From an uncultured Verrucomicrobiota bacterium (GTDB lineage: Bacteria > Verrucomicrobiota > Kiritimatiellia > CAIVKH01), in NCBI GenBank assembly GCA_937996795.1, contig CALKUH010000069.1:73346-137345 (forward strand): DNA of 64,000 nt, in the 5' to 3' direction. The notes below the pieces were generated by a model. It saw nothing but the letters and a program-made list of their open reading frames with translations. It had not been told where the DNA came from and made no database searches. Numbering within the stretch: the stretch's first letter is position 1; every line of letters begins with the position of its first letter. A program made the position numbers and the translations under genes. Below are positions 39,116-48,095 of the stretch, piece after piece.

Positions 39116-40729
39116 TTCTTCCTTCTTCCCGCCGCCTTTCCCCGCGACCCAGAACTCCATCCGCATGCCGAGCATCAGGCGGGTTTGCGCGTCGAGGGCG
39201 GGGATGGCGCTGAAGAAGAGGGTGATAAAGGGGACGAGCAGCCATTCCAGCGCGTGGCGCAGGCGCAGCAGCAGCGGGCGGCGCGTGGGCGGGCGGGGCA
39301 GCAGCAACTGGCTCATGATGATTGTGATCACGAGCGCGAGGCCGGCGAGGTTGAAGATGAGGCCGCTGATGCGCGGCGCGGTGAAGTACATCACGGTGTT
39401 GGAGAATTCGCGGCCGGCGTAGAGGGCGGGCAGCCAGTTGAAGATCGTGAGCATGAACCCCCAGGTCGCCCACGCGAGGTGGCCCTCGAACATCTTGAGC
39501 ATGTGCGCGCATTTTTCGCGCAGCGGGATGCGGCGCGACGCGAGGAAGCCGCGCGCGATGAGCGGGAAATTCTCGACGCCCCACGCCCAGCGCCGCTTCT
39601 GCTTGTAGAGGCCGCGCAGCGTCTTGATCCAGTCGGTGTCCGCGACGACGTCCATCGAGAGGGTCGTGTACATCGGCACCACCCGGTAGTCGCTTTCGTA
39701 GTGCAGATAGGATTTCCAGAAGATCGCGCTGTCGTCGGAGATCATGTCCACCGGCCAGTAGCCGACCTCGTCGAGCGCCTGGAAGCTCATGCTGTGGCTG
39801 GAGAAGGTGACGAGCATGTCGGGATTCGTCGCCTCGATGAGCTGGAAGAAGGAGGAGCCGACCTCGAGCACACGGGCGAAGCCGGGGGCCTGCCAGATGT
39901 TGTTGTGATAGACGGGAATCGGCTGGAAGGAGGCGCGCGTGCGGCGCGGTTCGAGGCAGTAGTGGTAGGTGAGGCAGCTGAAGTAGTGCGGGGGCACGAC
40001 GGTGTCGGCGTCGAAGCACGAGGCGGTGGCGTGGTCGAACGGGATGCCGCGCTCGCGCAGCAGGCGGGCCGCGAGGCGCGCGGCGTAGGTCGCGTTGGCG
40101 CCCTTGACGCGGGCCTCGCCGGGAAGGTCCTCCGGGTGCAGCGCGACGCGGAGGTCGAGGAAGCGGTTCCGGTATGTCGCGACCAGCGCGTCGGCGTCGG
40201 CGCGGACCTGGCCGGACGCGCGCGCCTCGACGGCGAGCAGGACGATCATGCGGTCGGTCGGGAAATCCTGCTCGACGAGGCTGCGCAGGCCCGGCTCCAC
40301 GACGTCGGCGGTCTCCTTCGCGATCGGGATGATGACGACATGGTACACGCGCGCGGGATCGAGGGCGGACTCTCCGGCGGCGTGCAGCGCGCGTGCGCGC
40401 TGGCGGTGCAGCCAGCGCGACGGGCGCGGTTCGTCCGGGGCGGGGTCGAGCAGGGGCAGGCGTCCGAGCCGCTCGCGCCATGCGGTGCGGCGCTCGGCGC
40501 GGAGCAGCGCGTAGGACAGGACGAGGAAAATCGTGGAGTGCGCGAGGCGCAGCAGCCAGTAGAGGTTGAACGCAATGACCAGCGCGGCGGCGGTCTGCGG
40601 GAACAGCAGGCCGACCGCCATCATGCCGAACAATACGGTCCAGCTCGAAAGGCCGGGCAGGATTTCAAAAAAACGCTGCCAGCGGGCGTCCGCCCCCTCG
40701 AGTCCGCTGCGGCTGTACGCGATGCTCAT
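39098..40729 (-). CDS. Membrane glycosyltransferase, family 2
   Basis: 543 residues. Two membrane segments near the N terminus (about 28-75) and about four near the C terminus enclose a GT-A domain. Catalytic motifs: VVIIPIAKET at the nucleotide site, CFDADTVVPP (metal-binding DxD region), MISDDSAIFW (catalytic base region) and QKRRWAWG (the QxxRW motif of processive enzymes). It probably builds or exports a polysaccharide. ATGA-type overlap with the PEGA-protein gene. The C terminus reads into a repeat element. Confidence 0.85.
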   Translation of the reverse strand: MSIAYSRSGLEGADARWQRFFEILPGLSSWTVLFGMMAVGLLFPQTAAALVIAFNLYWLLRLAHSTIFLVLSYALLRAERRTAWRERLGRLPLLDPAPDEPRPSRWLHRQRARALHAAGESALDPARVYHVVIIPIAKETADVVEPGLRSLVEQDFPTDRMIVLLAVEARASGQVRADADALVATYRNRFLDLRVALHPEDLPGEARVKGANATYAARLAARLLRERGIPFDHATASCFDADTVVPPHYFSCLTYHYCLEPRRTRASFQPIPVYHNNIWQAPGFARVLEVGSSFFQLIEATNPDMLVTFSSHSMSFQALDEVGYWPVDMISDDSAIFWKSYLHYESDYRVVPMYTTLSMDVVADTDWIKTLRGLYKQKRRWAWGVENFPLIARGFLASRRIPLREKCAHMLKMFEGHLAWATWGFMLTIFNWLPALYAGREFSNTVMYFTAPRISGLIFNLAGLALVITIIMSQLLLPRPPTRRPLLLRLRHALEWLLVPFITLFFSAIPALDAQTRLMLGMRMEFWVAGKGGGKKEEVTGNQ

Positions 40730-42186
40730 TCCGCCTCCTCCTCAAGGGACGGCAGCGGAATCAGCGAGCGCGGCGGCAGCAGGTTCATCGCCGCGACGCG
40801 CCGGTCGGCCTGGAGAAACACCACATCGCCCGTGCGTTCGCTGAATGCGAAGGCCCCGTCGCGATGCAGTGTGGCGATTTCGCGCGGGGGGCCGCCGCCG
40901 CCCCGCTCGAGGGCGAGCAGCCAGATGCGGCCTTCCGACGAAAACAGCAGGTGCGTATTGTCGTGCATCCACGCGACGCGCTGGATCGGGTGCGGATGTT
41001 CGTGCAGCCAGCGCACGCGGATCTCCGTTCCCTTCTTGCCCTCTTCTTCGTCGTCCTCCTCCTCGTTGTCGTCCTCGCGCTCCACGACTTCCAGCAAACC
41101 CAACGCCCGCTCGGTCGTGACGAGCCATTGCTCCTCTTCGGTGTCGGGCAGGAGCGCGCGCACGCCGCGGGGCAGCACGACCCAGGGTGGCGTGTTGGCC
41201 AGCAGGGCGCCGTCTTCGTTGCGCAGGAGCAGCACGTCATCGGGGAGCGGATGCAGGTGGTGGGCGCCGTCGTCGAGTCGTTTGGCGAGTTCAGCGGGGA
41301 TGGTGTAGTTCGATTCGGGCGCGTCGCCGTCCCGCTCCACGCGCACGAGCGTGTTCGAGCCGGTGAGCGCGTAGAGCCGTTTGCGGTTCAGCGCCACGCC
41401 CCGCGCAGGCGGCGCGAGGTCGGGGAAAATGGCCATCGCGTCGAGGTCGAGGCGGTGCGTCCGCTCGCCGACGCGCGTGTAGAGTTCGTCGTCCGCGCGG
41501 GGATCCCAGCGCACATCGTCGGGCGGTTCGGGGAAGAGGCGGGTGATGTCGAGCGGCGGCTCGTCCTCGTCGTCGAGGTCGAACCAGAGATATGCCGAGT
41601 CGCCGCGCGCGGTGGCGTGGACCAGCGCGCAGGGGCTGCCCCGCACCGTCCAGAGGCGCGTGACGGTGGCATCCGCCCACGGCGAATCCCCGGCGGCGAG
41701 CAGGGGTCGAATGGTCCGATCCCCGGCGTCGTACACCCGGGCGTCGCCTAGGCGTTTGCGGTGGACGAGCAGGAGGCGCTCCTCGCCCGGGTCGTCCACG
41801 AGCGCGTCGATGGGCGCGTCATGCACGATGCGCGTCGCGCGGCCCGCGGGCAGCAGCAGGACGCGGTCGATCAGCGTGGCGCGTTCCGGTTTCACCTCGA
41901 CCAGCGTCTGCCAGGCGTCCGAGCCCTCGCGGGCGAGGCGCAGCACGTAGGTGCCGGGCAGCAGGTCGCGGAGCACCGCGGGCGTGCGGCGCGTGTAGCG
42001 GCTGTCGCCGAGGAAGACCAGCGCATCGTCCGGCGTGCTGGCGATGGACACCAGGCCGGACTGGACCAGGCCGTGCTCGCTCCCGGGTTTGTAGATGTAG
42101 CCGAGCGCGTACAGGATGGCCGTCGGCGCCGCCGCCAGGTAGAGGACGAGGAAAATGTAAAACAACGCTCTGCGAAGGGCTTTCAT
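40726..42186 (-). CDS. PEGA-domain protein with beta-propeller-like body
   Basis: 486 residues. A membrane anchor at 7-28, a PEGA-type domain at about 44-115 (GLVSIASTPDDALVFLGDS, LPGTYVLRLAREG), then repeated WLL- and LLV-type beta segments suggesting a propeller. An acidic low-complexity run of glutamates and aspartates (around VEREDDNEEEDDEEEGKK) interrupts one blade. Probably an envelope protein coupled to the glycosyltransferase, whose gene overlaps it. Confidence 0.7.
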   Translation of the reverse strand: MKALRRALFYIFLVLYLAAAPTAILYALGYIYKPGSEHGLVQSGLVSIASTPDDALVFLGDSRYTRRTPAVLRDLLPGTYVLRLAREGSDAWQTLVEVKPERATLIDRVLLLPAGRATRIVHDAPIDALVDDPGEERLLLVHRKRLGDARVYDAGDRTIRPLLAAGDSPWADATVTRLWTVRGSPCALVHATARGDSAYLWFDLDDEDEPPLDITRLFPEPPDDVRWDPRADDELYTRVGERTHRLDLDAMAIFPDLAPPARGVALNRKRLYALTGSNTLVRVERDGDAPESNYTIPAELAKRLDDGAHHLHPLPDDVLLLRNEDGALLANTPPWVVLPRGVRALLPDTEEEQWLVTTERALGLLEVVEREDDNEEEDDEEEGKKGTEIRVRWLHEHPHPIQRVAWMHDNTHLLFSSEGRIWLLALERGGGGPPREIATLHRDGAFAFSERTGDVVFLQADRRVAAMNLLPPRSLIPLPSLEEEAE

Positions 42187-42244
42187 TCAGGGTCCGGTCG
42201 GGCCCCTGTTGTTCCACACCCGCCCCCCGGTGTGAAGCGCCGAA

Positions 42245-42685
42245 TTATGCGCCGGTTTCGACGCGGGGGCGGTCCGCCGACTGGACGTATAGCGCGATTG
42301 CGGCGGTGGCGCCGAAGTAGAAGAAGAGCGAGGCGGCGCCGTCGTTGTCGCCGGAGAGGCGCTGGCCGAAGGCGAGCATGGCGAACAACAGCATCGAGCA
42401 CCACAGGCCCGCGTGCAGCAGCGGGCGTTCGCGCCCGGCGCGGAATTCGCCGCGAACCAGGCTCGCGGCGAAGATCAGCGCGGCGATACCTTCGAGGACG
42501 GCAATCTGGTAAAAGGAGACGGTGATGCCGGGGAAGGTCGCCAGCACCGTGTCCTGGAACCGGTCGCGGAATCCCTGCGGCACGCCGGGACCAAGCAGCT
42601 TGCGTCCGCCGGCGAGCAACCAGATGGGCAGGAACAGGGCGTAGACGGGCAGCAGGCGCAGCGCGTCGAAGCAGTCGGTTTTCAT
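42245..42685 (-). CDS. Small DoxX-like membrane protein
   Basis: 146 residues with four predicted helices. The N-terminal FLPIWLLAGGRKLLGP and PGITVSFYQIAVLEG segments resemble DoxX/DoxD family proteins, which are small membrane proteins of unclear redox function. Not a firm match. Confidence 0.5.
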   Translation of the reverse strand: MKTDCFDALRLLPVYALFLPIWLLAGGRKLLGPGVPQGFRDRFQDTVLATFPGITVSFYQIAVLEGIAALIFAASLVRGEFRAGRERPLLHAGLWCSMLLFAMLAFGQRLSGDNDGAASLFFYFGATAAIALYVQSADRPRVETGA

Positions 42686-42722
42686 GGCGGAACCATAAAC
42701 CAGGAACGGGGAGATTCAAGGC

Positions 42723-43211
42723 ATGGACACACCAGCACCCATCGCGGCCGGCACGCGCATCGGCCACGTCCACCTAAAGGTGGCGGATCTTGAACGCGCG
42801 CTGGGCTTCTATTGCGGCGTGCTGGGATTCAAGCTGATGCAGCGGTTCGGTCGGCAGGCGGCCTTCATCTCCGCGGGCGGCTATCACCACCACATCGGCC
42901 TCAACACATGGGAGAGCCGCGGCGGCACGCCGCCACCGCCGGGTCATACCGGCCTGTATCACGCGGCCATCCTGTATCCAACGCGACGCGATCTCGCGGA
43001 CGCCCTCCGCCGCCTGCGCGCCGCGGGCATCGCGCTCGATGGCGCGGCCGACCATGGCGTGAGCGAGGCGCTGTACCTGCGCGACCCCGATGGCAATGGC
43101 GTGGAGTTGTACTGGGACCGCCCCGAGTCCGCGTGGCCGCGCGACGCGAACGGCGGCCTCGCCATGTTCACGCGCCCGCTGGACTTGGACGCGCTGCTGG
43201 CGGCGGATTGA
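42723..43211 (+). CDS. Vicinal oxygen chelate (glyoxalase/ring-cleavage dioxygenase-like) protein
   Basis: 162 residues, two VOC beta-alpha-beta-beta-beta modules. Candidate metal ligands: H in IGHVHLKVADLERA, H in TGLYHAAILYP and E in GNGVELYWDRP, the usual H-H-E set of extradiol-type dioxygenases such as CatE. The substrate is unknown. Confidence 0.85.
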   Translation: MDTPAPIAAGTRIGHVHLKVADLERALGFYCGVLGFKLMQRFGRQAAFISAGGYHHHIGLNTWESRGGTPPPPGHTGLYHAAILYPTRRDLADALRRLRAAGIALDGAADHGVSEALYLRDPDGNGVELYWDRPESAWPRDANGGLAMFTRPLDLDALLAAD

Positions 43212-43231
43212 GCCCTCGCACCCCGCGTCTA

Positions 43232-44347
43232 TTATTGCGTCAGTTCAAACGTCGCGCGGCCCCGCGATTGGCCGTTGACCTGGATCTCGATGGCGTGCGT
43301 GCCGGGATAGTACGGGCGGATGCCGATGGGGCGGAAGGAATGGCGCTTCTCGATGCGCGCGGACTCGCCCGGCTTCAATCGTCGCGTGGTCAACTTGAAT
43401 ACCTTCGGGCTCGTCCGCCCGTTCGCCTTCACATGGTGGACGATGTAGTCGATCATCAGCGCCTGCGCCGTTTTCGCGGAGGAACGCACATCGAACTGGA
43501 TCGTGACGACGTCGCCCACGCGGATGCGCGCCGGCGCGACGAGCAGGGACGAGATGCGAACTTCAACATTGCGCGGATAGCCCAGCAGCTCCAGCGCCTC
43601 CGGGTGGCCCTGTTTTAGGAGCGTGCGCAGCGCGTGCTTTACCAGCCACCGCGTGCCGGGATTGCGGACTTTCTTCCATCGTCTGAGGGTCGCGACGACG
43701 AGGTCGGGGTGGTCCTTCGCGATGTCGTTGAGGTTGTTCGCGACCGAACGGCGGACGAAGAGTTCCGGGTCTTCCTTTAAAATGTCAAGGATGGCGAGGA
43801 CCGGTTTGGGGTCGCGCACAAATTTTTGCAGCCGCATGCCCCACGGCAATCGCGGGCGCGAGCCCTCCGATGCGAGGCGGCGGACCTGCGGATGCGGATC
43901 GCGCGCCCAAGTGTGCAGGACGGCGAGGGTGGATTCCGTGTGGCGGTCGAGGAACGGGCGGATCGCGAACTCCGCCGAGAACCGCTTCGTCATCTCGCGC
44001 AGCGCGGGCAGCGCGCGAGCCGGATCGTCGATTCCATACTCCGCGACATACGCGCAGACGGCCATGATGTGAAAGCCGGGATACGACTCGGGACCCTCAT
44101 TGGGTCGCTCCGGGCCGAGCGCCTTCAGCAGGATCGCCACGGCCTTGGGGAAATCCTTCGGCAAATGCGCGTGCAGCGTATCGCGGATCAGCGCGCACCG
44201 CTCGTTCAATCCCAACGGCGCCAAATTCGGCAGGATGTCGCGCAAAAACGCCTCGCGCCGAAACGCCGGCCACGCGCGCGCCAGGTTGCCCGCCAGTTCG
44301 CGGACGCCGCGTTCGTTGAAGAAGAGATCGCGCATGGATTCACTCAT
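43232..44347 (-). CDS. alkC: DNA alkylation repair glycosylase AlkC, with C-terminal Ig-like domain
   Basis: 371 residues. The first 250 are HEAT-like helical repeats with the family signatures YPGFHIMAVCAYVAEYG, PHPQVRRLASEGSRPRLPWG and VRRSVANNLNDIAKDHPDLV. The last 100 are an immunoglobulin-like beta domain (LVAPARIRVGDVVTIQFDV to ATFELTQ), as in the Ig-containing AlkC branch. It excises 3-methylcytosine and 3-methyladenine from DNA without base flipping. It starts 6 bp after the small basic protein. Confidence 0.9.
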   Translation of the reverse strand: MSESMRDLFFNERGVRELAGNLARAWPAFRREAFLRDILPNLAPLGLNERCALIRDTLHAHLPKDFPKAVAILLKALGPERPNEGPESYPGFHIMAVCAYVAEYGIDDPARALPALREMTKRFSAEFAIRPFLDRHTESTLAVLHTWARDPHPQVRRLASEGSRPRLPWGMRLQKFVRDPKPVLAILDILKEDPELFVRRSVANNLNDIAKDHPDLVVATLRRWKKVRNPGTRWLVKHALRTLLKQGHPEALELLGYPRNVEVRISSLLVAPARIRVGDVVTIQFDVRSSAKTAQALMIDYIVHHVKANGRTSPKVFKLTTRRLKPGESARIEKRHSFRPIGIRPYYPGTHAIEIQVNGQSRGRATFELTQ

Positions 44348-44353
44348 GGGGAA

Positions 44354-44734
44354 CTAGATTCCTGTCGCGCGCGATGAGGCTGCCTCGGATCTCATCAAGC
44401 GCGAGGCGAATCGCAGCGCCTTAAGCCTGTTCCGCTGCAATGTATGGTGAGCCGAGCCGGGAGAGAAGCGCTGCCGGGTTGCTTCCACTTGTCGGATCAA
44501 CGTCGTCATGGTGTGAAGTGCGCTGAGCAGTTCCTTTTTCGTCCATTGGCGGGGCTTGCTCGTGTTTGGTTTCGTCAACAGGGCGGCAATTTTCAAGACT
44601 TGGAGTTGAGATCGAAGCCTCTTGTGTTGCCATGTTCCCGGCGGCAGCTTTTTTCGGGCCTTCCCGGACTTGCTGATTAATGAGGCGAGTGGTCGTAGCG
44701 CCTCTCGCCTGGCATCTGAACTCGGCCGTTTCAT
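44354..44734 (-). CDS. Small basic protein with internal duplication
   Basis: 126 residues, strongly basic. Two copies of a motif of about 40 residues: residues 16-56 (LASLISKSGKARKKLPPG, QHKRLRSQLQVLKIAALL) and 73-114 (TMTTLIRQVEATRQRFSPG, HHTLQRNRLKALRFASRL). Shared pattern: LI, R(K/Q)(K/R), (P/S)PG(T/S), H, LR/LQ, L, A, L. I do not recognise the family. It lies 15 bp after rdgB and 6 bp before alkC, so it is probably cotranscribed with both; DNA or nucleic-acid binding is plausible by charge and context only. Confidence 0.6.
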   Translation of the reverse strand: MKRPSSDARREALRPLASLISKSGKARKKLPPGTWQHKRLRSQLQVLKIAALLTKPNTSKPRQWTKKELLSALHTMTTLIRQVEATRQRFSPGSAHHTLQRNRLKALRFASRLMRSEAASSRATGI

Positions 44735-44749
44735 TTTTTTACCGTTTCG

Positions 44750-45346
44750 TCAGCCGATCTGCGCGAGCAGGGAGCCCCATGCCGATTTTGCTTCCGCGAG
44801 TGCGCGGGCGCGGTGGGAGATCCGGTTCTTCACCTCGATGGGGAGTTCCGCGAAGGTCCGGGCATGGCCGTCCGGCTGGAACACCGGGTCATAGCCGAAG
44901 CCGCTGTCGCCGCGCGGTGCGGGCGTGATGACGCCTTCGCACGCGCCGGCCACGCAGCGTGTCGCGCCGTCGGGACTGGCGAGCGCGAGGACGCAGCGGA
45001 ATCGGGCGCGGCGGTTGGGTTCCCCGGCGAGCGCCGCCAGCAGCTTCCGGTTGTTGGCGTCATCCGTCGAACCCGCGCCGGCGTAGCGCGCCGAGTACAC
45101 GCCGGGCTGGCCGCCGAGCGCATCCACCTCCAGCCCCGAATCGTCCGCCAGCGTCCACAATCCCGAGAAGCGCGCGAGCGTGGCGGCCTTCTTGGTGGCG
45201 TTCGCCTCGAAGGTGGCGCCGTCCTCCTCGACGCCCGGCGCGCCCGGCACGTCGCGCAGCCCCACCAGCTCCAGGCCCGGCGCATCCAGCAATGCGCGCA
45301 ATTCCCGCAGCTTCCCCGCATTATTCGTCGCAATCAGCAGTTTCAT
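44750..45346 (-). CDS. rdgB: Non-canonical purine NTP pyrophosphatase
   Basis: 198 residues. It hydrolyses ITP, dITP and XTP to monophosphates, keeping damaged purines out of DNA. Family motifs: LLIATNNAGKLREL at the start, TLADDSGLEVDALGG, GVYSARYAG, GFGYDPVFQPDG and ISHRARAL. Start at MKLLIATNN. It heads the leftward rdgB-small protein-alkC run; all three fit genome maintenance. Confidence 0.96.
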   Translation of the reverse strand: MKLLIATNNAGKLRELRALLDAPGLELVGLRDVPGAPGVEEDGATFEANATKKAATLARFSGLWTLADDSGLEVDALGGQPGVYSARYAGAGSTDDANNRKLLAALAGEPNRRARFRCVLALASPDGATRCVAGACEGVITPAPRGDSGFGYDPVFQPDGHARTFAELPIEVKNRISHRARALAEAKSAWGSLLAQIG

Positions 45347-45447
45347 CCGGATCCCCGCGCGCACCTTAACAAGATCCCATCCACCCGGCAACGGATGGAG
45401 CCTGCGAAGTGAAAGAACACGAGCAACCGCCGGCGGCGCTGCGAGGT

Positions 45448-45475
45448 CCCCCCTCTGTCCGCTTGCAACCGGGGC
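45448..45475 (+). repeat. 28-bp direct repeat, left copy
   Basis: Begins CCCCCCTCTG and ends CAACCGGGGC. All 28 bases are identical to 55446-55473, and flanking bases differ. The two copies enclose the seven-gene cluster and lie just outside its outermost genes. Possible attachment or recombination boundary, or two copies of a dispersed element. Confidence 0.7.
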
Positions 45476-45478
45476 AGT

Positions 45479-45510
45479 GGCGTGACACGCCAATACACCT
45501 TCTATATAAG
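45479..45510 (+). promoter_or_regulatory. Sigma-70-like promoter and 13-bp palindrome before the cluster
   Basis: GTGACA (45482-45487) and TATAAG (45505-45510) stand 17 bases apart, each five of six to consensus. The -10 box ends 6 bases before the ATG at 45517, so transcription would start at or near the ATG and the message would be leaderless. The palindrome GGCGTGACACGCC (45479-45491) covers the -35 box and could be an operator. Confidence 0.5.
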
Positions 45511-45516
45511 CATTGC

Positions 45517-46545
45517 ATGCCCGAATGCGTTGTACGTCTTTGTGAGGGCGAGAGTCTCGATGCCTTTCTGGCGGTTGCTGAAAAGGTTTATGTCGGGGAT
45601 TCCTTCCACCAGCCGTCCCGGCGCGAAGCGGTGCTTTCCGGACTTCGCCGCAAGGACTTCGAAGCATGTCAGGCGCTCTTTCTTGCGGGTGACGCGGCGC
45701 GTGTTGCCGCGCGTATTTCATCCTCACTCCTGGACGACGCGGGCCGGCCCTGCGGACTGCTTGGGTTTTTCGAGGCAGTGAACAATACGCGGGCCGTTCG
45801 CGCTCTTTTTGAAGCGGCGCTTGACTGGTTGCGCGCACAGGGCGTGAAAACCGTAATCGGTCCGATGGATGGCGACACCTGGCACAGGTACCGGCTCAAC
45901 GTCGGACCCTTCGACACGGCCCCCTTTCTGATGGAGCCATACAACCCCGCATATTATCCGACCCTCTGGGAATCCAGCGGGTTCTCGCAGATTGAGGGAT
46001 ACTACTCGTCTTGTGTCGAGGATGTGCCGGCTGCTGTGCGTGAAACCGAACGGATTGCGGCGCGCGCCCTGGCCCGCGGCTATGAACTGCGCCCGCTCCG
46101 CATCCATGCGGTGCGGGACGATCTGCTGAAAATATACGAGATTTCCCGTCGGATCTTCGCGAAAAACCGGTTCTACACCGAGATCACAAGCGATGAATTC
46201 CTCGCGCTCTATCGCGGCATCGACACGCTGCTCGTTGATGGGTTGAACTGGTTCGCCCGGGACGGCAGCGGTGAAGATGTCGGATTCGTGTTTGCGTTTC
46301 CGAATCGCATCGGCGCCGCGCCTCCAGACGCGATCAACATCAAGACACTGGGTGTTGTTCCCGAACGCCAGCGAACGGGCGTCGCCCTTGCGCTGATGCA
46401 TCGCGTCTATTCGGAAATCGCGAAGGCCGGATACCGGCGCGCAAACCTGTGCCTGATCCGCGATGGAAATCCTTCGGGGAGAATGGACGGTGGACAAGGC
46501 CGTGTTTTCCGCCGCTATGCTCTCTATCAGCGGATTCTCGCATGA
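45517..46545 (+). CDS. YghO-like GNAT-fold protein, first gene of the cluster
   Basis: 342 residues from MPECVVRLCEG. The segments VIGPMDGDTWHRYRLN and APFLMEPYNPAYYPTLWESSGF match YghO-type acyltransferase-like proteins. A GNAT acetyl-CoA motif region is visible as IKTLGVVPERQRTGVALALMHRVY. It may transfer an acyl group to an amine made by the cluster. The start has no Shine-Dalgarno sequence and lies 6 bases from a -10 box. First-40-codon G+C at third positions is 23 of 40, against 33 of 40 in rdgB and 36 of 40 in the MBOAT gene on either side. ATGA overlap with the next gene. Confidence 0.75.
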   Translation: MPECVVRLCEGESLDAFLAVAEKVYVGDSFHQPSRREAVLSGLRRKDFEACQALFLAGDAARVAARISSSLLDDAGRPCGLLGFFEAVNNTRAVRALFEAALDWLRAQGVKTVIGPMDGDTWHRYRLNVGPFDTAPFLMEPYNPAYYPTLWESSGFSQIEGYYSSCVEDVPAAVRETERIAARALARGYELRPLRIHAVRDDLLKIYEISRRIFAKNRFYTEITSDEFLALYRGIDTLLVDGLNWFARDGSGEDVGFVFAFPNRIGAAPPDAINIKTLGVVPERQRTGVALALMHRVYSEIAKAGYRRANLCLIRDGNPSGRMDGGQGRVFRRYALYQRILA

Positions 46546-48095
46546 GCGCCCAATCGGATTCCAACGTGGTTCACTTGCTGCGCTCCGCGGCCGGGCGCCA
46601 TCCGAACCGCCTTGCGTTGGTTGCGCCGGACAACTCGATCACATTCGGTGATCTCTGGCAGCGCGTGGATCGGTTCGGTGCGGGGCTTCTTGCGGCGGGC
46701 CTGCAATCCGGTGATCGCGCCATCTGCATGGCGCCGATGTCCATCGAACTCTATGTCGCGCTTCTGGGCATTCTCAAGGTGGGTGCGGTTGCAGTTTTTG
46801 TCGACCCGTGGATTGGTATTCGGCAGGTTGCGGCTTTTTCGGCGTTTGCCGAACCGCGCGCCTTTGTCGGCATCCCGAAGAGCCATGCGCTTCGTCTCCT
46901 CGAACCGACGCTTCGGCATATCATTCTGGGCGTCACAACGGGCTCCCGCATATGGCGTTTCCCCGCACGGCGCACGTTTGCGGAACTGGAATCAGGCGGT
47001 GGCGACGGCCGCATCTTTACCGCGAGACCGGATGATCCGGCGCTGATCACGTTTACCTCCGGTTCGAGCGGAACGCCCAAGGGCGCCAACCGCACGCACG
47101 GTTTCCTGCTGGCCCAGCACGAAGCGCTCGCCGCGGAATTTCCGGCGCGAGACGACGATGTCGATTTGCCGACATTCCCCGTATTCGCGCTGAACAATAT
47201 CGCACTTGGCATCACGACGATCATTCCGGACATGGATTTCCGGAATGTTGCAGCGACCGACGGCGCGCGGATTGCGAAACAAATCGCGCGCAACGGGGTG
47301 ACGACCTGCACGGCGTCGCCGCCATTCTTTGACCGGCTTGCAAACCATTCACTTCGATTGAGGCGCATTCTCACGGGCGGCGCCCCGGTGACCGATGGCC
47401 AGATCCGGCGCTGGAGGGCCGCGTGGCCGGAAACGGAAATCGTCGTTGTGTACGGCTCCACGGAAGCGGAGCCTGTGGCACATATCACCGCCGAAGAGCG
47501 GCTCTCGGTTGTCGGGCCGGGGTTCTGCGCCGGTCGCGTCAGCCCGCGCGTACGTGCGAGAATCATTCCCATCCAGCGCGGCCCTGCACGGGATGTGCGG
47601 GCGCTGGAAGTCGGCCGGATCGGCGAACTGCTGGTCAGCGGCGATCACGTTTGCAGGGATTACTTCCGCAATCCCGAAGCCGTGGCGGAGAACAAGGTCC
47701 GAGAGTTGGGTGGCGCGGTATGGCATCGAATGGGCGATACGGGCTCCTTCGACGCGCGGGGCCGGTTCTGGCTGGCGGGTCGTGTCCACTCCACCATCAC
47801 GCGCGCGGGCGCTCATGTTCATCCGCAACTGGTCGAGCAGGCCGCCGCTGGTCCCGACATATTAATGGTCGCTGCAGTTGGGTTGTCCGACGCCTTGATG
47901 GGCGAGCGCGTTGTTCTGGTGGTCGTTCCGGCGGATGATGAGTTGGATTGCGCGGTCATTCGGAAGCGCGTCGAAGCCGCGGGTCAGGTTGTCGACGACA
48001 TCGTTCTTTGGCGCGACCCCTTGCCTGTGGATCCGAGGCACAATACCAAAATCGATTACACGCAACTTCGCAAGCGACTCATGGAGAAACGATGA
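46542..48095 (+). CDS. OleC-like AMP-forming acyl ligase/beta-lactone synthetase family
   Basis: 517 residues of the ANL superfamily. ATP loop LITFTSGSSGTPKGANRTHG at about 167-186; VVYGSTEAEPVAH; MGDTG; the C-terminal catalytic lysine in HNTKIDYTQLRKR near 503. The segments DLPTFPVFALNNIALG and TTIIPDMDF are close to the corresponding part of OleC, which forms beta-lactones from beta-hydroxy acids in long-chain olefin synthesis. OleA, OleB and OleD are not in the window, so the product here need not be a hydrocarbon. An acyl-CoA or acyl-adenylate ligase role is the safe reading. ATGA overlaps on both sides. Confidence 0.82.
   Translation: MSAQSDSNVVHLLRSAAGRHPNRLALVAPDNSITFGDLWQRVDRFGAGLLAAGLQSGDRAICMAPMSIELYVALLGILKVGAVAVFVDPWIGIRQVAAFSAFAEPRAFVGIPKSHALRLLEPTLRHIILGVTTGSRIWRFPARRTFAELESGGGDGRIFTARPDDPALITFTSGSSGTPKGANRTHGFLLAQHEALAAEFPARDDDVDLPTFPVFALNNIALGITTIIPDMDFRNVAATDGARIAKQIARNGVTTCTASPPFFDRLANHSLRLRRILTGGAPVTDGQIRRWRAAWPETEIVVVYGSTEAEPVAHITAEERLSVVGPGFCAGRVSPRVRARIIPIQRGPARDVRALEVGRIGELLVSGDHVCRDYFRNPEAVAENKVRELGGAVWHRMGDTGSFDARGRFWLAGRVHSTITRAGAHVHPQLVEQAAAGPDILMVAAVGLSDALMGERVVLVVVPADDELDCAVIRKRVEAAGQVVDDIVLWRDPLPVDPRHNTKIDYTQLRKRLMEKR

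Noticed and set aside
39083..41308. 741-residue plus-strand frame
   Set aside because: Antisense to the GT2 and PEGA genes, low-complexity composition typical of a high-GC shadow.
46542..48095. Long-chain olefin (OleABCD) pathway
   Set aside because: Only the OleC-like ligase is seen. OleA thiolase, OleB and OleD are absent from the window.
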